The notes: a model not told the origin generated them from the letters alone. A stretch of DNA of 64,000 nucleotides from Diplodia intermedia (GCA_021495925.1 JAKEKT010000031.1:186001-250000); one strand, 5' to 3'. Shown: positions 11,315 through 23,901, counted from the first letter of the stretch. Numbers and translations: made by a program.

Positions 11315-12152
11315 ATGGAGGACGACAACAGGATATCAATCACCGTCTGCGGTGACGGCGGCTGCGGTACGGCCTCTCTCACTCAATTGCAGCTGTGCCG
11401 CGGCATGAGCTGGCGCAGCCGGGCCAAACACACGCCCAATGGCAGCTAATACGTGGTGCGTGGTACAGGCAAATCCTCGATAACCCTGCGCCTGGTCCGC
11501 AGCGCATGGACGAACGACTACGACCCGACCATCGAGGACTCGTACAGCGTGACGCGCACCATCGACGGCCAGACGTACTACCTGGCGCTGACGGACACGG
11601 CCGGCCAAGAGGAGTACCGCGGCCTGTGGGCGGCCAGCAACCTGCGCAGCGATGCCTTCCTGCTGGTCTATGACATCACCAGCACCCAGAGTCTCGAGGC
11701 CCTCGAGTATTTCATGGAGATGATCGACATGGAGACTGACCAGCGCCTGGACAACGGCGCCGTGCCGCCCGTCAAGATTGCCGCCGGCAACAAGTGCGAT
11801 TTGCAGGGTATGCGCCAGGTCACGAGCCAGCAGGGCTTGGAATGGGCGCGCAACCACAAGTGCGGCTTCATGGAGACAAGTGCACGGGAGATGGTCAACA
11901 TCGAGGAGACATTTGCTCGTAAGCCTCCCTCCACGCATGGAGAAAGAACAACCGTCAGACTCTAACCCCAGTTTTGCAGTGCTGGTACGCCGCGTCATCG
12001 AAGCTCGCCGGATTCACGCTATGGGCACCAGCTCCGCCGCCGCGCAAACCGCCCCGCTCCCCCCCAAGGAGAAGCGTATGCCTGATCACGACGATGACGA
12101 GACCAGCGTGCGTGGCAAGAAGCGCTTCTGGTCGAAACTCAAGTGTTGGTGA
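11315..12152 (+). CDS. Ras-family small GTPase
   Basis: Three exons, 11315-11366, 11469-11918 and 11980-12152; introns 102 and 61 nt; 224 aa. Exon 1 carries the start of the P-loop and the intron splits it, so that GDGGCGKSS is restored only after splicing. Other G motifs are seen: YDPTIEDSY (switch I), DTAGQEEYR (switch II), NKCDL and ETSAR. The effector loop is Ras-like rather than Rab- or Rho-like. Ras GTPases act as GTP-dependent membrane switches in growth and morphogenesis. The C terminus is basic but ends in KLKCW, which is not a CaaX box. The hypervariable tail contains a DDDDE acidic patch. It belongs to a Ras subgroup other than RasA, which normally ends in a CaaX motif, but I cannot name it further. 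Confidence 0.9.
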
Positions 12153-13951
12153 ACAGCCACCTCGGAAGGAACGGATCCAAATGGAACAGCCAGGAATACG
12201 GAATGCCGATATGCTTTTTACGGTCGAAGACGGTCGACATGCGCGTCCAGTACAGAAAGAAGATACCCGGACATTATCATACCGATCATCACGGTTTCAC
12301 CCAACCTCCGGCGTCCTCCGCCCGCGTCTTTCCCTCGCCGGAGCCTAATCACACGCACGGGGACTTCCCATTTCCATACAGACTTTCTTTTTTCTTTCAT
12401 ACTCTATTCTCTCTGTATTACCATGATATCCACTGAGAGCTGCCATGAATACGTTGCTGGCGGGGCTGGGCTCTTTTACTGCGTATGTATGCTTTACTGC
12501 CCTGCAGTCCGTTATTGTATCCACATCAACCTGCGTTTCTTTTGACCGTTATTTGCGGGTGTTTTTGGTATGCGCTTTTTTGCCCCCTCTCCCTTGTACA
12601 AGCGTCTAGACGATGTGGATACCAGAGCCTGTTTCCTTGCCCTACCGCACATCTGTCATTTTCTCCTTCATTTCTCAGTTGCTCGAAAGCATGGAGCTGG
12701 CGTAATATTTGCTAAGGTGTAAGGATGGATGGCATGGCAAAAGCCTGATATGCATGCGGAACTGGAGAGCGGGTCCATTTCCGAAACTGTATTCGATGGG
12801 GGATGAACGAAAGGATGGCCCATGAGCAACACAGGCTAGCGGCAGCGGATGCACAAGGGACCGGGGAGGTATAATCTTGCAATCATCCTCCATCTGCTGT
12901 TTCCTAAAGTGGATGCGTGCATGGGGAGAAAGAGCACCGCTGCTGCTGTGAGCTCAAGACGGCATCGAGGACGGGAAGACGAACCCAACGGAGCGAAGGT
13001 GGACAAAAATAGAGGAGGATTACACAATGGAAGCTTGTCAAGGTGCCACCCGTCATCGCCACCGTCATGATCCTGATCCTTCGCGTCGTGCACGTGTGTG
13101 TACTACTTGCCAATCGCAGTCGCTCAGGACGCCACCGGGTAAAAGATCCGGGGCAGTATCAAAGTCTGTCCGCTCCAAGTCGCTCAACGACCATTCGAGC
13201 CCCAAAGCCTAAAGCTCTCATCCGCGCGGGTCTCCGTTGCCGTTGGAGCCCAAGTCCGCATGGGCACGGCTACACTCTGCCATCACACGCCGGCATGTGC
13301 TGGTCGTTCGCAACGGCACCCGGCCAACAAGTTTTCGCGTCGTTCGCACCCGCTCGGTGACGAAGCATACAACAGCCCCGGCCCGCCCGTTGCTCTTACC
13401 TAGGTTGCTCCACACACGGACGGACGTCATACGTGAGACACGGGTGGATCTTCGCGGGCTCTCGAAAGCTTATTACGCGCGCGAGCGGGCGAATAGACTT
13501 TACCGCCCCGGGCCAATCGCCGGCGCAGGACGGGGTCATCAACATCGGTTAGGCAGCAACGTGGCTCGCGGAAAAGGACACGATCGAGCGTGAATGGATG
13601 AATGAGGTGCCTTATGTGCCTCGGTCGTGCCTCGATGCTCATAGACTGATGCTATCTACACCGACGGGGAGAAAGGAGAACGTGGCCAAAAGTCCGTCGT
13701 CCATAATCAAGACTGTGGTCGACCAATCATTCGTGTGAAATGAAGCCATGTACGCAAGAGAACCCCCTTCATCGGCCATGATCCGTCGTGAAGGCCGTGA
13801 GCAGCTGCTGGGCCGCGTGAGGTAGAGAAAACAGCGTCCAGCGTTTGTGGTCCGTAGGAGACCAGCAGGTATCAAGAAGGAAAAACAGAAGATAAAGAAA
13901 AGGCGCGTCTACGCAACGAGAGGTAGGAATGTGCCGACGTTCCGAACAACC
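12153..13951. other. Intergenic between convergent Ras-like and GH17 genes
   Basis: 1.8 kb between the 3' ends of two genes. It is T-rich near 12380-12420, consistent with 3' untranslated sequence. No protein, tRNA or repeat was recognised. Confidence 0.35.
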
Positions 13952-15296
13952 TCAATTGAGAATTCCCCAGTAGTGCTCAACCCCCATCGTCTCGGATGTG
14001 TCCACCTTCCAGAGATCGTCGTACGCAGAGAAGACGATGAGGTCCTGCTTATGACCGGCGTACGCCTTCTTGAGGGACTCGATGGCGGCGGCGTGGTTCT
14101 CAGGACTGGGAACAGGCAGATCCTTGTTGATGAAATAGTCCGAGCCCAGGTCGGAGCCATGAGGCCATCCAGTTTCAGCGATGACAGTGCGCTCATGATT
14201 ACAGTCATTGAGAAGGTCCTCCATAGCCTGGGCGAACTCGCCAGCACGGCTGGGGTCCGTCCAGGATGTGGATTTGTCGAAGAAAGGATGGGCATTGATG
14301 GCGGTGTAATCAGATGCCTGACAAAGCACCTTGCCATCACCTTGAAAAACATTGGGAGTCTCGACTGTGACGACCGGCACACCGAACGGACGAAGCTTGT
14401 CCTGGACTGCTTTGAGAGTGGCAAGGAGGGACTCGACGCTGGTCTCTCCGCGATGGATGACCTCGTTGCCCACGCTGACAGTGTCAATCGAGCTCCAGTC
14501 GCCGTCAAGGTTGTCGTTGACCGCGTCGATAATGGACTTGGCCTCGCCCAGGGCGGCATCGGTTGATTCGCAATGCCAGATACCAAGAAACAGCTTCATC
14601 CCAGGAAACTTCTTGACGATCGGCATGACACTGTCAAGCTGATTGCAATCGGTTCCGTAGAGGCGGATCATGCCATATCCCTTGAGAGAATTGATATCGC
14701 TGGCAATTGAGTCACTGTCTTTGCAGCTGTTATCCGCATTGTATGGATTGTAGCCAATGCCGAAGCCATCTCCATCGCTGGCGGAGGAGCCTGGAGAAGT
14801 GCTTGGTGTCTGAGAAGAAACCGGCTCACTTTGTGCGGGCGAAGACAACGAATGCAGTGTAGTAGGGAGAGCCGAAGTTGGCGTTGAGCTCTCAGTGCCG
14901 AGCTCACTAGGTGGCTTATCGCTTGAGGGAGAAACGATGATACCCTCGCTAGTAGAGGGAGCTTCTAAAGTCTCGCTGGTCGGAATGCGGGTCAGAGTAG
15001 AAGTGAAATCCGGCTCGGGGTCGATGGCCGAAGCCGGGATGACAGTAGCAAAAGTCTCGGCCCAAGTAGTCCTGGTACCGTGGACATGGACGATAACGGC
15101 CGGACGGGTAATGATAATGACCTGAGTAGTCGTAACATAGGCACGCGGCTCGAGGGCGTTGCGGGCATCTTATGTCTACATCAGAATATGACTGTCTTAC
15201 AGGATAGAACAGGGAGTCGAGCTTACGCTGGGGGAGTCCGGCAACCAGGCCGAACATGATGGCCAAAGCGAGCTGGACGAAGAAAGTGGCCTTCAT
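13952..15296 (-). CDS. Secreted GH17 beta-1,3-glucanase/transglycosylase (Scw4/Scw10-like)
   Basis: Two exons on the minus strand, 15227-15296 and 13952-15168, split by a 58-nt intron; 428 aa. Exon 1 encodes a signal peptide (MKATFFVQLALAIMFGLVAG). A Ser/Thr/Pro-rich stretch up to about residue 155, probably O-mannosylated, is followed by the GH17 barrel starting FGIGYNPYN. The acid/base Glu lies in SVGNEV (about residue 259) and the nucleophile Glu in IAETGWP (about 355). Family members act at the fungal wall by cutting and re-joining beta-1,3-glucan. No C-terminal GPI signal is visible, so the protein is probably soluble in, or bound to, the wall. A frame across the intron on the same strand gives a false Tyr/Arg-rich extension and was not used. 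Confidence 0.92.
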
Positions 15297-16645
15297 CTTG
15301 GTTGACGAGCAAGTGAGTGTGGTGGCAATGCAGTTCGTGAAAGGACTTGGGCGCCGGCCAGCGGCGTTAGTGAAAGAACTGAAAACAGCGAGCGATGAGT
15401 GCGCGACGAGTGCCAAGAAGACGGGAAATAGAGGTAGGGGATCTAGCGACTCGTCCTCGACCGCCGTGGCCGAGAGTATTTGATGCAAATGAGTACATTC
15501 AGACAAGTAAAGACTTACCTAGCCGTTTCCAAGGTGACTCTGGGGAAGTCGGAATGTGGAATGCTGTGCGACAAACAGTGCCCAGCACGAAGAAGAGAAT
15601 GACACTGGCACAGCCGCAGCCCTTGGGCTTGGAAAGGAAGGGATGCGTGGCTGTGACGCGAGTGCAAGGTGAGGTCACACGGAGCGCAAAGCCGGGGGTT
15701 CGGCAAGGCGCGTGTGTGAAGATGTAAGGAAAGGTGTTCGGAAAGGCCGGCGAACAGAAGGAGTGACGATAAGGAAGATTGTCAAGAGTCGAACGAAGAG
15801 GGTGGAGGCGCATGAGTAGATACTTGAGCTCGACAATTTCTTGGCACGCGACACTAAGCGAGAGCAACGGGGAAAGAGCGAGGAGGTGACGGATGGCGCG
15901 CCTGCCTCAGGAAGGAAAGAACTTGACACTATCGATTTTCCGCCCATGGCCCAGCGCACCGTTGGAGAGCCGCATTCTGCTCCCGTGGATGCGCGCGGAG
16001 GGATGCAAATCACGGCCTGCAACGGCGCGTAATCTCCATAGGTGTGCTTGTGTCGGTGCGCTCTGCCCGCTCTGCCCGCTGCGCCCCGTGCAACCTTTTT
16101 CGTTATACGGCGAGGGGTCCATTGCTCATTCCAAAGACGTTGTGGCCAGCTTGAGGCTACTGTTGCGGAGGGCCTAGGTACTCGGTCACGATGGAAACGT
16201 AACCTGATGGTGAAGAGTTGACGTCGGCAAGGGCGCCGTTGGAGGCGGGGCAAGACGGCCTTTGACTGGCCAGAGCTGCTCGCCCCACATCATCTACCGT
16301 TGGCTCTGAAACTGCGCGCAGAGGATCATCCTGAAACGGCTCACGTCCTGGGTTCTTTCCAAGGCCGTTGGCTGCAAGGAGCTTGGGCTTCTGGACGCTA
16401 CATCAACCAAGTTTCATTTCGAGTATCCTTACCTGCTCCCTGCAGTACCAAGTAGAGCATAAATGCACGCGGAGTTTCAACTCAAGCTGCTTGCACGCTC
16501 AGCTGACAACTGCACACGCAACCGGAGCAAGAGTACAGACTCCGCAACTCAAGACAAGCACCATTACTATCTACTTTCCGCACGCATCCATGGCAGTTTA
16601 GGCATTTACCTCTGCTCCTTCGTGTTGGAGCAAAGCTGTGGAGGG
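15297..16645. other. Intergenic between GH17 (5' side) and PCMT (3' side)
   Basis: About 1.35 kb. The part next to 15297 must contain the GH17 promoter. Frames of up to 192 codons exist on the minus strand (15675-16253) but have no recognisable motif and biased composition. Confidence 0.35.
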
Positions 16646-17443
16646 CTACGACCGCTTTGGTGCGTCTGTCAAAGGCACGTACTGCACGCCGTAAAGCTTC
16701 TTCCTCTCCACGCTGCCGTCTTCCTTCTTGTCGACAACGTAGATGTGCTGCATGTATCCCTCTTCCACTGGGACGAACAGCCTGAAATCTTGGAGTCAGC
16801 AACGGGCTCTGGGATTGCCTTATCCAATGCTTACCTTCCAGGCGCCTTCAATTGGTCCACAAGGGTTTGATGATGTTCTGCAGCCGCAGCCCCGACATGA
16901 ATAGCGTCGTAAGGTGCACCCTCCGGCCATCCCTTCCGGCCATCCGCAATAATGTATTTTATCGCGCCGCTCTCCATAAGGTTCTTGCCTTCTGGGCTCT
17001 TGGCCGTATTTGCCTTCGCCAAGTCCACCAGCTCCTGGATATGGTCGACGCCGATAACGGTCCCGTTGGGCTTCACCAGCTCCGCCAACACATGTGAGAG
17101 GTACCCAGATCCGCTGCCAATGTCGAGGACCTTTGCACCAGGGTTCAGGTACTCGAGCAGCGACTCGCAGGCAGACGCGTGCATGTGTGGAGCCGAGATG
17201 GTGGCGCTATGGCCAATTGGCTGGGGCGAGTCCTCGTAGGCGCGCGAGGGTGCATAATGCGCGCGATTCACCTGAGAAAGAACTGCAGGTTGGAATTGGT
17301 GCTCGAAGGTGGGGCAGTGGGACTTCGACAGCACGACTTACGCCTAGCATTGCGGTTTTGACGCGGTCCGAGTTGATCAGGCCGTTGGCGGCCATGTTGT
17401 TGATCAACTCCGAGTTGGACGTTCCCGAGCAAGCCCACGCCAT
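16646..17443 (-). CDS. Protein-L-isoaspartate O-methyltransferase
   Basis: Three exons, 17342-17443, 16835-17271 and 16646-16781; introns 70 and 53 nt; 224 aa, the normal family length. The start MAWACSGTSNSELINNMA is the usual N terminus of eukaryotic PCMT. The SAM-binding motif I is VLDIGSGSGYLSHVLAELV, with TVIGVDHI as the next strand. The enzyme methylates L-isoaspartyl residues in damaged proteins using S-adenosylmethionine, starting their repair. An upstream in-frame extension of about 80 codons exists, but the chosen ATG gives the conserved end; a mitochondrial isoform from an upstream start is possible. Its start lies 318 bases from that of the divergent HAUS1-like gene. Confidence 0.95.
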
Positions 17444-17761
17444 CGTAATGCCTCTGCGGGGAATCGAGCTTCGGGAGAAGCCGCGGAAGAGGGCGTTGCG
17501 GCAAAGAATTGTGGCTGTGGGGGCAAGCGCGCAGATGAGAAGCGTATGGTCGGTAGCCGTGGTGGATATGAGAAGCCGGTCCGCGGGGTTGTGGAAGAGT
17601 AGGGTGGTCGGGCCATATTGCAGGGCCGTGAAGTAATGATAACGAATGCGGGCGGGCGCCCCCACCAAACAGCTCACACGCAGCACGAGACAATCGACGC
17701 CAAGGCGACGTCATACTAGCGGAAGCTGTCCCGCGCTGTCGCGGAACGGGGAGCTCCCCAC
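17444..17761. promoter_or_regulatory. Divergent promoter between PCMT and the HAUS1-like gene
   Basis: A 318-base interval between two start codons pointing away from each other, so both core promoters must be here or overlap the genes. No clear TATA box on either strand. Confidence 0.5.
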
Positions 17762-18998
17762 ATGGATGCGCCGCCAGCGGACCCCTGCGCCGATCCGCAG
17801 CTGCCCAAGCTCAAGCGCGAAATCAAAACACGACTTCACGCGAACATGGACGACAGCGCTCTCGGCGACGCCCTTTTCTCGCCCTCCAAAGCCGCCCAGC
17901 AGCGCGCCCAAGCCCAAGACTGGCAGCATGTCGAAGCCTGGCTGTCATCCCTGTATCCGGGCCGCGCCTTGCCGACATTCGAGCGCAACGAGGAGACGTT
18001 GAAGGCGCTACTGGAACTAGCCGCCGCAAACGAACGTGCGGACGAAGAGGCTGCAGCGGTCATGGCATTGGAGGAAGAGGCCCGCCACGAGATGAGTGAG
18101 GTGAGGGCAGCGGCCACGGACAGCGTCGCATGCCAGCTTGGAAGGCTGACGGCTCTCTTGGGACAAGGCAGGTGTAGGGACAGCCGCCGAAGAAGCGGAC
18201 AGACAATTACTGCATACCATCGAAGGGGCCCTCACAAGCGACGGCAAGCAGAGCCTCGACGCTCTGGCGCAGCTCTCCATAATCCTCAATGCGCCATCGA
18301 CAGACCCCGAAATGCGAGCCACACCAAGTTCCCCGCCATACATATATGCATCCCGCTGACCATCATGCAGGCTCGCCCACGCACTCTTAAATACCACCAC
18401 CCACACCCATACCCTAACCACGCATATAATCGCCCTGTCCCATCTCCGCAACCTCCTCACCACCGACCTCCACAACCTCCAAGAGACCCTCCGCACCATA
18501 ACCACCCTGCCGGCCTTCGCTCCGCCCCCGCCGTCCCTCTCCCGCCAAACCGCCGACTACGCCCGCCAAACCAAGGCTCTCCTCCCCAAGCTCCAGGAAT
18601 ATGCCGACCGCCTCGCCGCACTGCCGCTCCCCGCCGCCGACAACTTCGCCCCTCCACCCTCCCCGCACTCGCCCAAGAAACTCACGCACGCGCGTACCCG
18701 ATCCATCCCCCAGCGCCCCGCCAATCCCTTCGACGCCCCCGGCGCCGCGGCCCGCTACCTGGCAACCGGCGCCGGGGGCGGGCCGTTGTCGTCCGAGGCG
18801 CTGGGCGAGCTGGCGGGCGCCGAGCGCGAGGTCGCCGCCGTGCGGGCGGCGGTGGCGCGGCTGGAGGCGCGGGTCCGCGCGTACAAGGACTTGCCTGCCG
18901 ACAGGGATGAGGCGAGGCGGTTGGTGCGGGAAAGGGAGGATGTGTTGGCGGAGATGAGGGAGAGGAGAGATGGCGGGTTTGAGGCGTTGGTCGGTTGA
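17762..18998 (+). CDS. HAUS1-like augmin complex subunit (coiled coil)
   Basis: Three exons, 17762-18100, 18168-18313 and 18371-18998, giving 370 aa. Near residue 60, WLSSLYPGRALPTFERN followed by a leucine-rich segment is typical of fungal HAUS1 proteins. The rest is predicted coiled coil with a Pro-rich interruption around residues 255-290. Augmin recruits gamma-tubulin to existing spindle microtubules to make branches. Intron 1 uses gtgagg and an AAG acceptor. Intron 2 has a branch site (gctgac) and a gcag acceptor, but no GT donor restores the frame. A GC donor (gcgagc at 18314) gives DPEM-LAHALL in frame. If that intron is not spliced, an in-frame TGA truncates the protein at about half length. 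Confidence 0.75.
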
Positions 18999-19749
18999 TT
19001 GGTTGATTGATTGGGCTTGGGAGTGTGTGGACAATGGTGATGGTGAATTGCGCAGGCTGCAGTGAAGTGATGGGGAAGGCAATGCTGTGGAAATCGACCT
19101 CAAATTGGTCAAATAGTCGAATGTGCTCACTGAGATGTACTGGCGACGAGAAGGGGCAGATCATCGAAACAGATAATAGGCATGATGAAGCATTTGAGAG
19201 TGCTACACTACATATGATGTTATTCGGTGACTCGTCAAAGGGTAAGCATACGCTTAGTGAGAATCAGATGATTTTCTACGATTTTTGATTGGGGTACATA
19301 AAGTGCTGAATCTACGCTACGCAAAACAACAAGCACAACGTCCTACACTCGCCCCGTATACACACCACATCCGATCTCCAATCCCGTTCCGCATTCATAA
19401 ACTTGTTTTGTGATTTTCGACCACCCCTTACCCCTCCCGTTCATTTTCCTTTCCAACCAACCGGCCACCCCTCCCCGTCTCCATGCTACCATCCCTATAT
19501 CCTGCCAACTTTCCACGAACCCCTTATCTTCGAAGAATCAAAGCGCAAGGAAAGCCCGAAGCAGGAAAGAAAACTCGAATCAATGAAGCAGCGGTTCTCG
19601 GGGGAATTCATAACGGATCGTAAGCAATAAAAAAAAAGGAAAAAAGACAAAGGAAATCTCCCATTCCCCCAATCACGTCCATCGCGACTTTGCCCTTGGG
19701 AGACAGTGTCAAGGGAAAGCACGTGCTGGACTCTGTACTTATATGTTCG
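18999..19749. other. Intergenic between convergent HAUS1-like and SLM-like genes
   Basis: About 750 bases. An A-rich run (19629-19638) and pyrimidine-rich stretches lie here. No gene recognised. Confidence 0.35.
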
Positions 19750-22429
19750 CTACTGCGACATTGGGGTCCTCGGGTATTCGCCAGGCACGTGCAACTGACT
19801 CACACTGATATCAGTGTGGTTGCGCGCGGCGCCCGCGGGCCGTTTAGTGCTGCCGTTTGCGGCTCCGTTGGCTGCAGCAGCATTCGCGAAAATCTGGGCG
19901 GCGTGGCCATTGTCGGCTGCCGTGGTCGTCGCCATTGCCGGTGCTTCAGAATCAAGGGTATCGGCGAAGGAGGAGGTTCTCGTGCTGCTCGGAAAAGACA
20001 CCGCAGCTGCAGCAGTCATTCCAGGCGAAGGTTCCAAGGGACTCGAGGGTTCTTCCACGGCATCCTTGGACGCTTCGTCTAGACCTGGGCTCTCCTTATG
20101 CTTCATGTATGCCTCCGCTCCCAGCGCACCAGCTGCGGCACCGCCCGCGGCGGGCGTGAGCCAGGTACTATATGTAGTTGTACTGTTGTGCCTTCTCAGG
20201 TCAGGCTCGTTCGCTGGGTTGAGGGATGCTTGGGCGGGGTATACCTGCTGGGGCTGAGGCTGATGGATGTGTTGCGCCTCGTACGGGGCCTGAGTCTGCG
20301 CCGGCGGGTATTGGGGTTGGTAGCTCGCTTGTCCCTGGCCGGTAGCAGGGGCAAAGTACTGCTCCTGAGGTTGATACGCTTGGTGCGAGCCGTAATACGC
20401 GGAGGTTTCAGGCTGCTCGTGTTGCAGGCCTCCGGCGGCGGTCGTCAGGTCATGATGATCGGCTTCAGAGCTTCCACTAGAAGGCGAAAGTGGAGCTTGT
20501 AAGTCACGGTTGACCGTAAGGTCCGAAGGAAAGCGCCCACCTGGTTGCGGTCGCGGAGCCGCCGGATGCTGTTTGATGGCCACGTCCGAGTTCTGCGCCG
20601 AGTATGGAATCTCGTCCGCTTCGTTGTCGTCCAGGCCATCGCTGCTAACCGACCGCGCACTTCCCGCGCTGATGCTTCGGGAATGGTTCCTAACAAATGC
20701 GTTGCGCTCCTCCCCACTCTTCTCCGTCAGACTCTTTATATCCTCGTACCATGCCATCATCGTGTCGTAGGATTCGGCGCGGAAGACCCAAGTATGACCG
20801 CGGTGCATAGAACCAGCTTGACGGCCTTTGAGAATGAACTTGTGCGAAGAGGAGCGAGATTCAGAGTGGGTGCCAAGCTTTTGGTCGGGGAGGTACAAAG
20901 ACATGACTGGCGGCTGCGTGTAGATACGGTCCGCTGACTTGAATTCGTGCAAGTGGGTCGGCGACAAAACATACCTAGGAAGAGTGAGTGGGGACGTAGC
21001 AGGGGGAGGGTAGGAAGCACGTACCATCCAGGGGTATAGCTCTTCAGATACTTGCTCTTGCGCTCCAGCATGCCAGCTCTAATCTCGGCTGCTGCCGGGT
21101 GATGTTTACCGGGATACTCAATATCCTCGATGCGTCGCAGGGGTGTCCGCGGATTGACAAAGTGCGGGTCATGCTCAACGAACTGAGTCCATTCTCGGTC
21201 TTTGGGCATTGAAATCGGCCCAGCACGAAGCCTTTCAACCGTGTCGTAGGCCTCGTCCGCATCGCGCTTCAGAATACCAGCCAGCGCATTGTAAGCCTTT
21301 TGGATCTCGCCGACCACGATAGACTCGAGTTCCCGGCCGGATCCCTCGAGGTTGAGGTAAGCCTTGGGAAAAAGTTGTCAGTAAACCGGTTCGTGGCATC
21401 CCTGGCGCGTTACTCACCCTATGGAGGTAATTTTCCTCGTCGATCTGCTTTTCAATTTGGCGATCCACCGCCAATCTTACCACAAACGGATCGCCCTTGC
21501 CAACGACGGCCGAGGGATCAACGTCAACGGCCGCAAGGGCGTCCTCGAGATGCGCCACGGCCTTGCGAGTAACCTCCTTCTCCTTCTCGACCGAATTCTT
21601 GAAATCTCCCGACAGCGACTTGATCTCCTTGATTTTGCTTCCCAGATCGGCCCTCAGTCCACTCAGCTGCGTGATAACGTCGCTCTCAATGTCCCGTGCC
21701 TTGTTCGACTCGACGACCGACTGCTTGTGGTAGTCGCGGAGGATTCTGTTCGCATCGTTGACTCCGCCGTCGGCTAGAAAAAGCGAGGGAGCATTGGTGT
21801 TGTTGATGACGTTGGAGACCTTCATCAAAGCCTTGGAGCGGGTCTCGTACGATGTCTGAACTTCGCGGAAGTAGGTGATGAGATCTTTCAGTAGCTTGCG
21901 CCATGCTTCTCGAGGGTCAGTTCAATCCCAAAATGTCAGGCGGCCGGGACGCACCTTGGAAGCGGTTGACCAGGATGTCGGTCGGGGTGCCAGAGGTCGG
22001 CACAGGCGTGTTGAAAATATTGTTGAAGCTTTCCGGGTCGGTGGTGTCATCGCCCATGGGCACGCCCTTGATGCTGCCGGCGCGAATGCTTCGGCGGCTA
22101 CCGCTGCGCTTGAGGCTACCCTTCCGGCTTACGGAGCTCTTCTTCTTGAGAGTGCCGCTGCGGGAAACGGCACCGGCACCGGCACCGCCACCGCCGAGGG
22201 AGCGTTGCGAGGCGCGCGAGGACGAGCGATGGATGGTGTCGCCGTCAAGGATGGACGAGCCGCGGACGCTGGCATCGAAATCCTCGTTGAAGCGACCCAC
22301 ATGGTGCTGGCCCGGTGGGGACAGGTCTGTGGGGGGCGCTGACGGGTTCGCGAAGTCGGATGCGGCCGAGGGGCCGTAGCCGCGGGCCACATGGCCGGCC
22401 TGAGGCGCAGGCACCGCGTTGAAGGCCAT
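19750..22429 (-). CDS. SLM1/SLM2-like PIP2-binding PH-domain protein (TORC2 effector)
   Basis: Four exons, 21955-22429, 21418-21905, 21025-21362 and 19750-20974; introns 49, 55 and 50 nt; 841 aa. The N-terminal 150 residues are Ser/Arg-rich and disordered. A BAR-like helical region (about 160-350) contains SLSGDFKNSVEKEKEVTRKA. A PH domain (about 415-530) begins at the segment ERKSKYLKSYTPGWYVLSPT and ends near WYEDIKSL. The Gln/Pro/Tyr-rich and Ala-rich tail is low complexity. In yeast, Slm1/2 bind PI(4,5)P2 and carry TORC2 signals at eisosomes to Ypk kinases and sphingolipid synthesis. The acceptor of intron 1 is GAGAAG, so two acceptors three bases apart both keep the frame and differ by one Glu. 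Confidence 0.9.
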
Positions 22430-23901
22430 TGAGGCGGTCGCGACGCGGATGCAGGCGGTGAACTGCGACGAAGCTGAAAACGCGGCTCTGGGCGCGGGTT
22501 ATAGCTGCGGGCGCAGGGACAGGCTAGGACGCGGCGATGACGTCTTGCGGGCGGACGGGGCGGCCGGAATCTTAAGCTTGTCGGTGGTGCGTTCGTTCAG
22601 CTGACAGCTTCCGATGCTGGGCGGGGGCAAGATACACGCGACAGCGGCGGCAGGCTCGGCAGGCAGCGTCGCGGTTTAAGAGAGCTCTTGCCGCGGCGAC
22701 AGGAGAGGTGACGAGGCGCAGCAGGGAGGAGGCATGACAGTAATTTGATATGGCGATCTGCTGCGCTACCGCGGCCCCAGTCGCGGCGCTCACGACGCGC
22801 GCTCGAGCGCCCGACGCAATGACGTACCATTGGCGCCGTGGCGCCTCTCTCCACAGCCGCCCGCGCTCTTTGAGTCGCCCAATGCGGCGGCTGATCGTCG
22901 ACCGCGCTGCACCGTCCCAAGCTCCCAGCCCCGGCACGTCGTCGCCCAGCGACAGACCTCCATCTGACCCCGAGCAGCGATGCGCGCAAAGGCCCAAGGC
23001 GCCTCCAAATTGCGCCAGCCCGCAAGCGCATTGGCTGCCCGGCTGCTCATCTCCGCGTGCGACGCCTGAACGCCGTCTTTAGTACCACCACCACGCCTCC
23101 CTACCGCCCCGGCTGTGCCCAAACCGGCTGCGCTATCGCCGTGCAACCTTGAGTGACGCCCTGGCGCAGGCCCCGAAGCTTGCTTGCCAGGCTCTGAGGC
23201 AACACGATGACGACAGCGCCACGGCAGTCGACGATCCCGCAGTCGGGCGGCGAGGCCAGCAAATTCGACGAGGGCCATGGAAAACGCCTGCTGCACCGTG
23301 CTGGACGCCCGCAGGGGGGACCTGTCGATTCTTTATACTGCTAGGCCGCGGTACGTGTGTTCGCTAGCCGGCATCTCGGTCTGGACGTCCGGACCCTTCT
23401 CAGCCATTCCCTCCGGCTGGCGGGCCGTCGGTCGAACTCAGCGGACGGCCCGCGCTGTCATCCACCCGCGCTGAACCAGCCCGCATACCATCATGCACTT
23501 CCCATTCGCTCAACCTCAGCTAACCACCTCTTAAGCTTAATATTAAGAAATAGCGTAGACCCTGTCAGACAGCTCCCATGCGCCGGCAAAAGGAACCATG
23601 CCGGTCGCCCTCTTGCACCTGGAGTGCATCTCAGCCGCCAGCGCGATGCAGGGCACTTTCCTTTTCGGGCCCGGCATACTGCTCCCAGCGCCAATCCTGC
23701 CAAAAAGCTCACCAACATGCCCAAACAGAGGCCGGACCGCGTTGGTTTCAGCTTGGCGTCTTCTAGAATACACCCACTTGCTTTGGACACCGTGAAATCG
23801 GGATGTCGCCGGGTAAAGAGAGGTCTATAAAACAGTTAGACCGAGTGCCTCACAGCGAGCGGTTGAGCGCGAACCGGGTCGTCCATCTCTCTCTGTTGAA
23901 C
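22430..23901. promoter_or_regulatory. Divergent interval between the SLM-like gene and the AA9 LPMO gene
   Basis: 1.47 kb with both promoters. A clear TATA box, tctataaaac, lies at about 23823-23832, roughly 75 bases before the LPMO start. The remainder is GC-rich with no recognised gene; overlapping frames near 22570-23300 on the minus strand look compositional. Confidence 0.5.

Noticed and set aside
10605..11408. 267-codon frame before the Ras-like gene
   Set aside because: Arg/Ser/Pro/Ala bias, overlaps the Ras start exon in another phase, and an equally long frame lies on the other strand.
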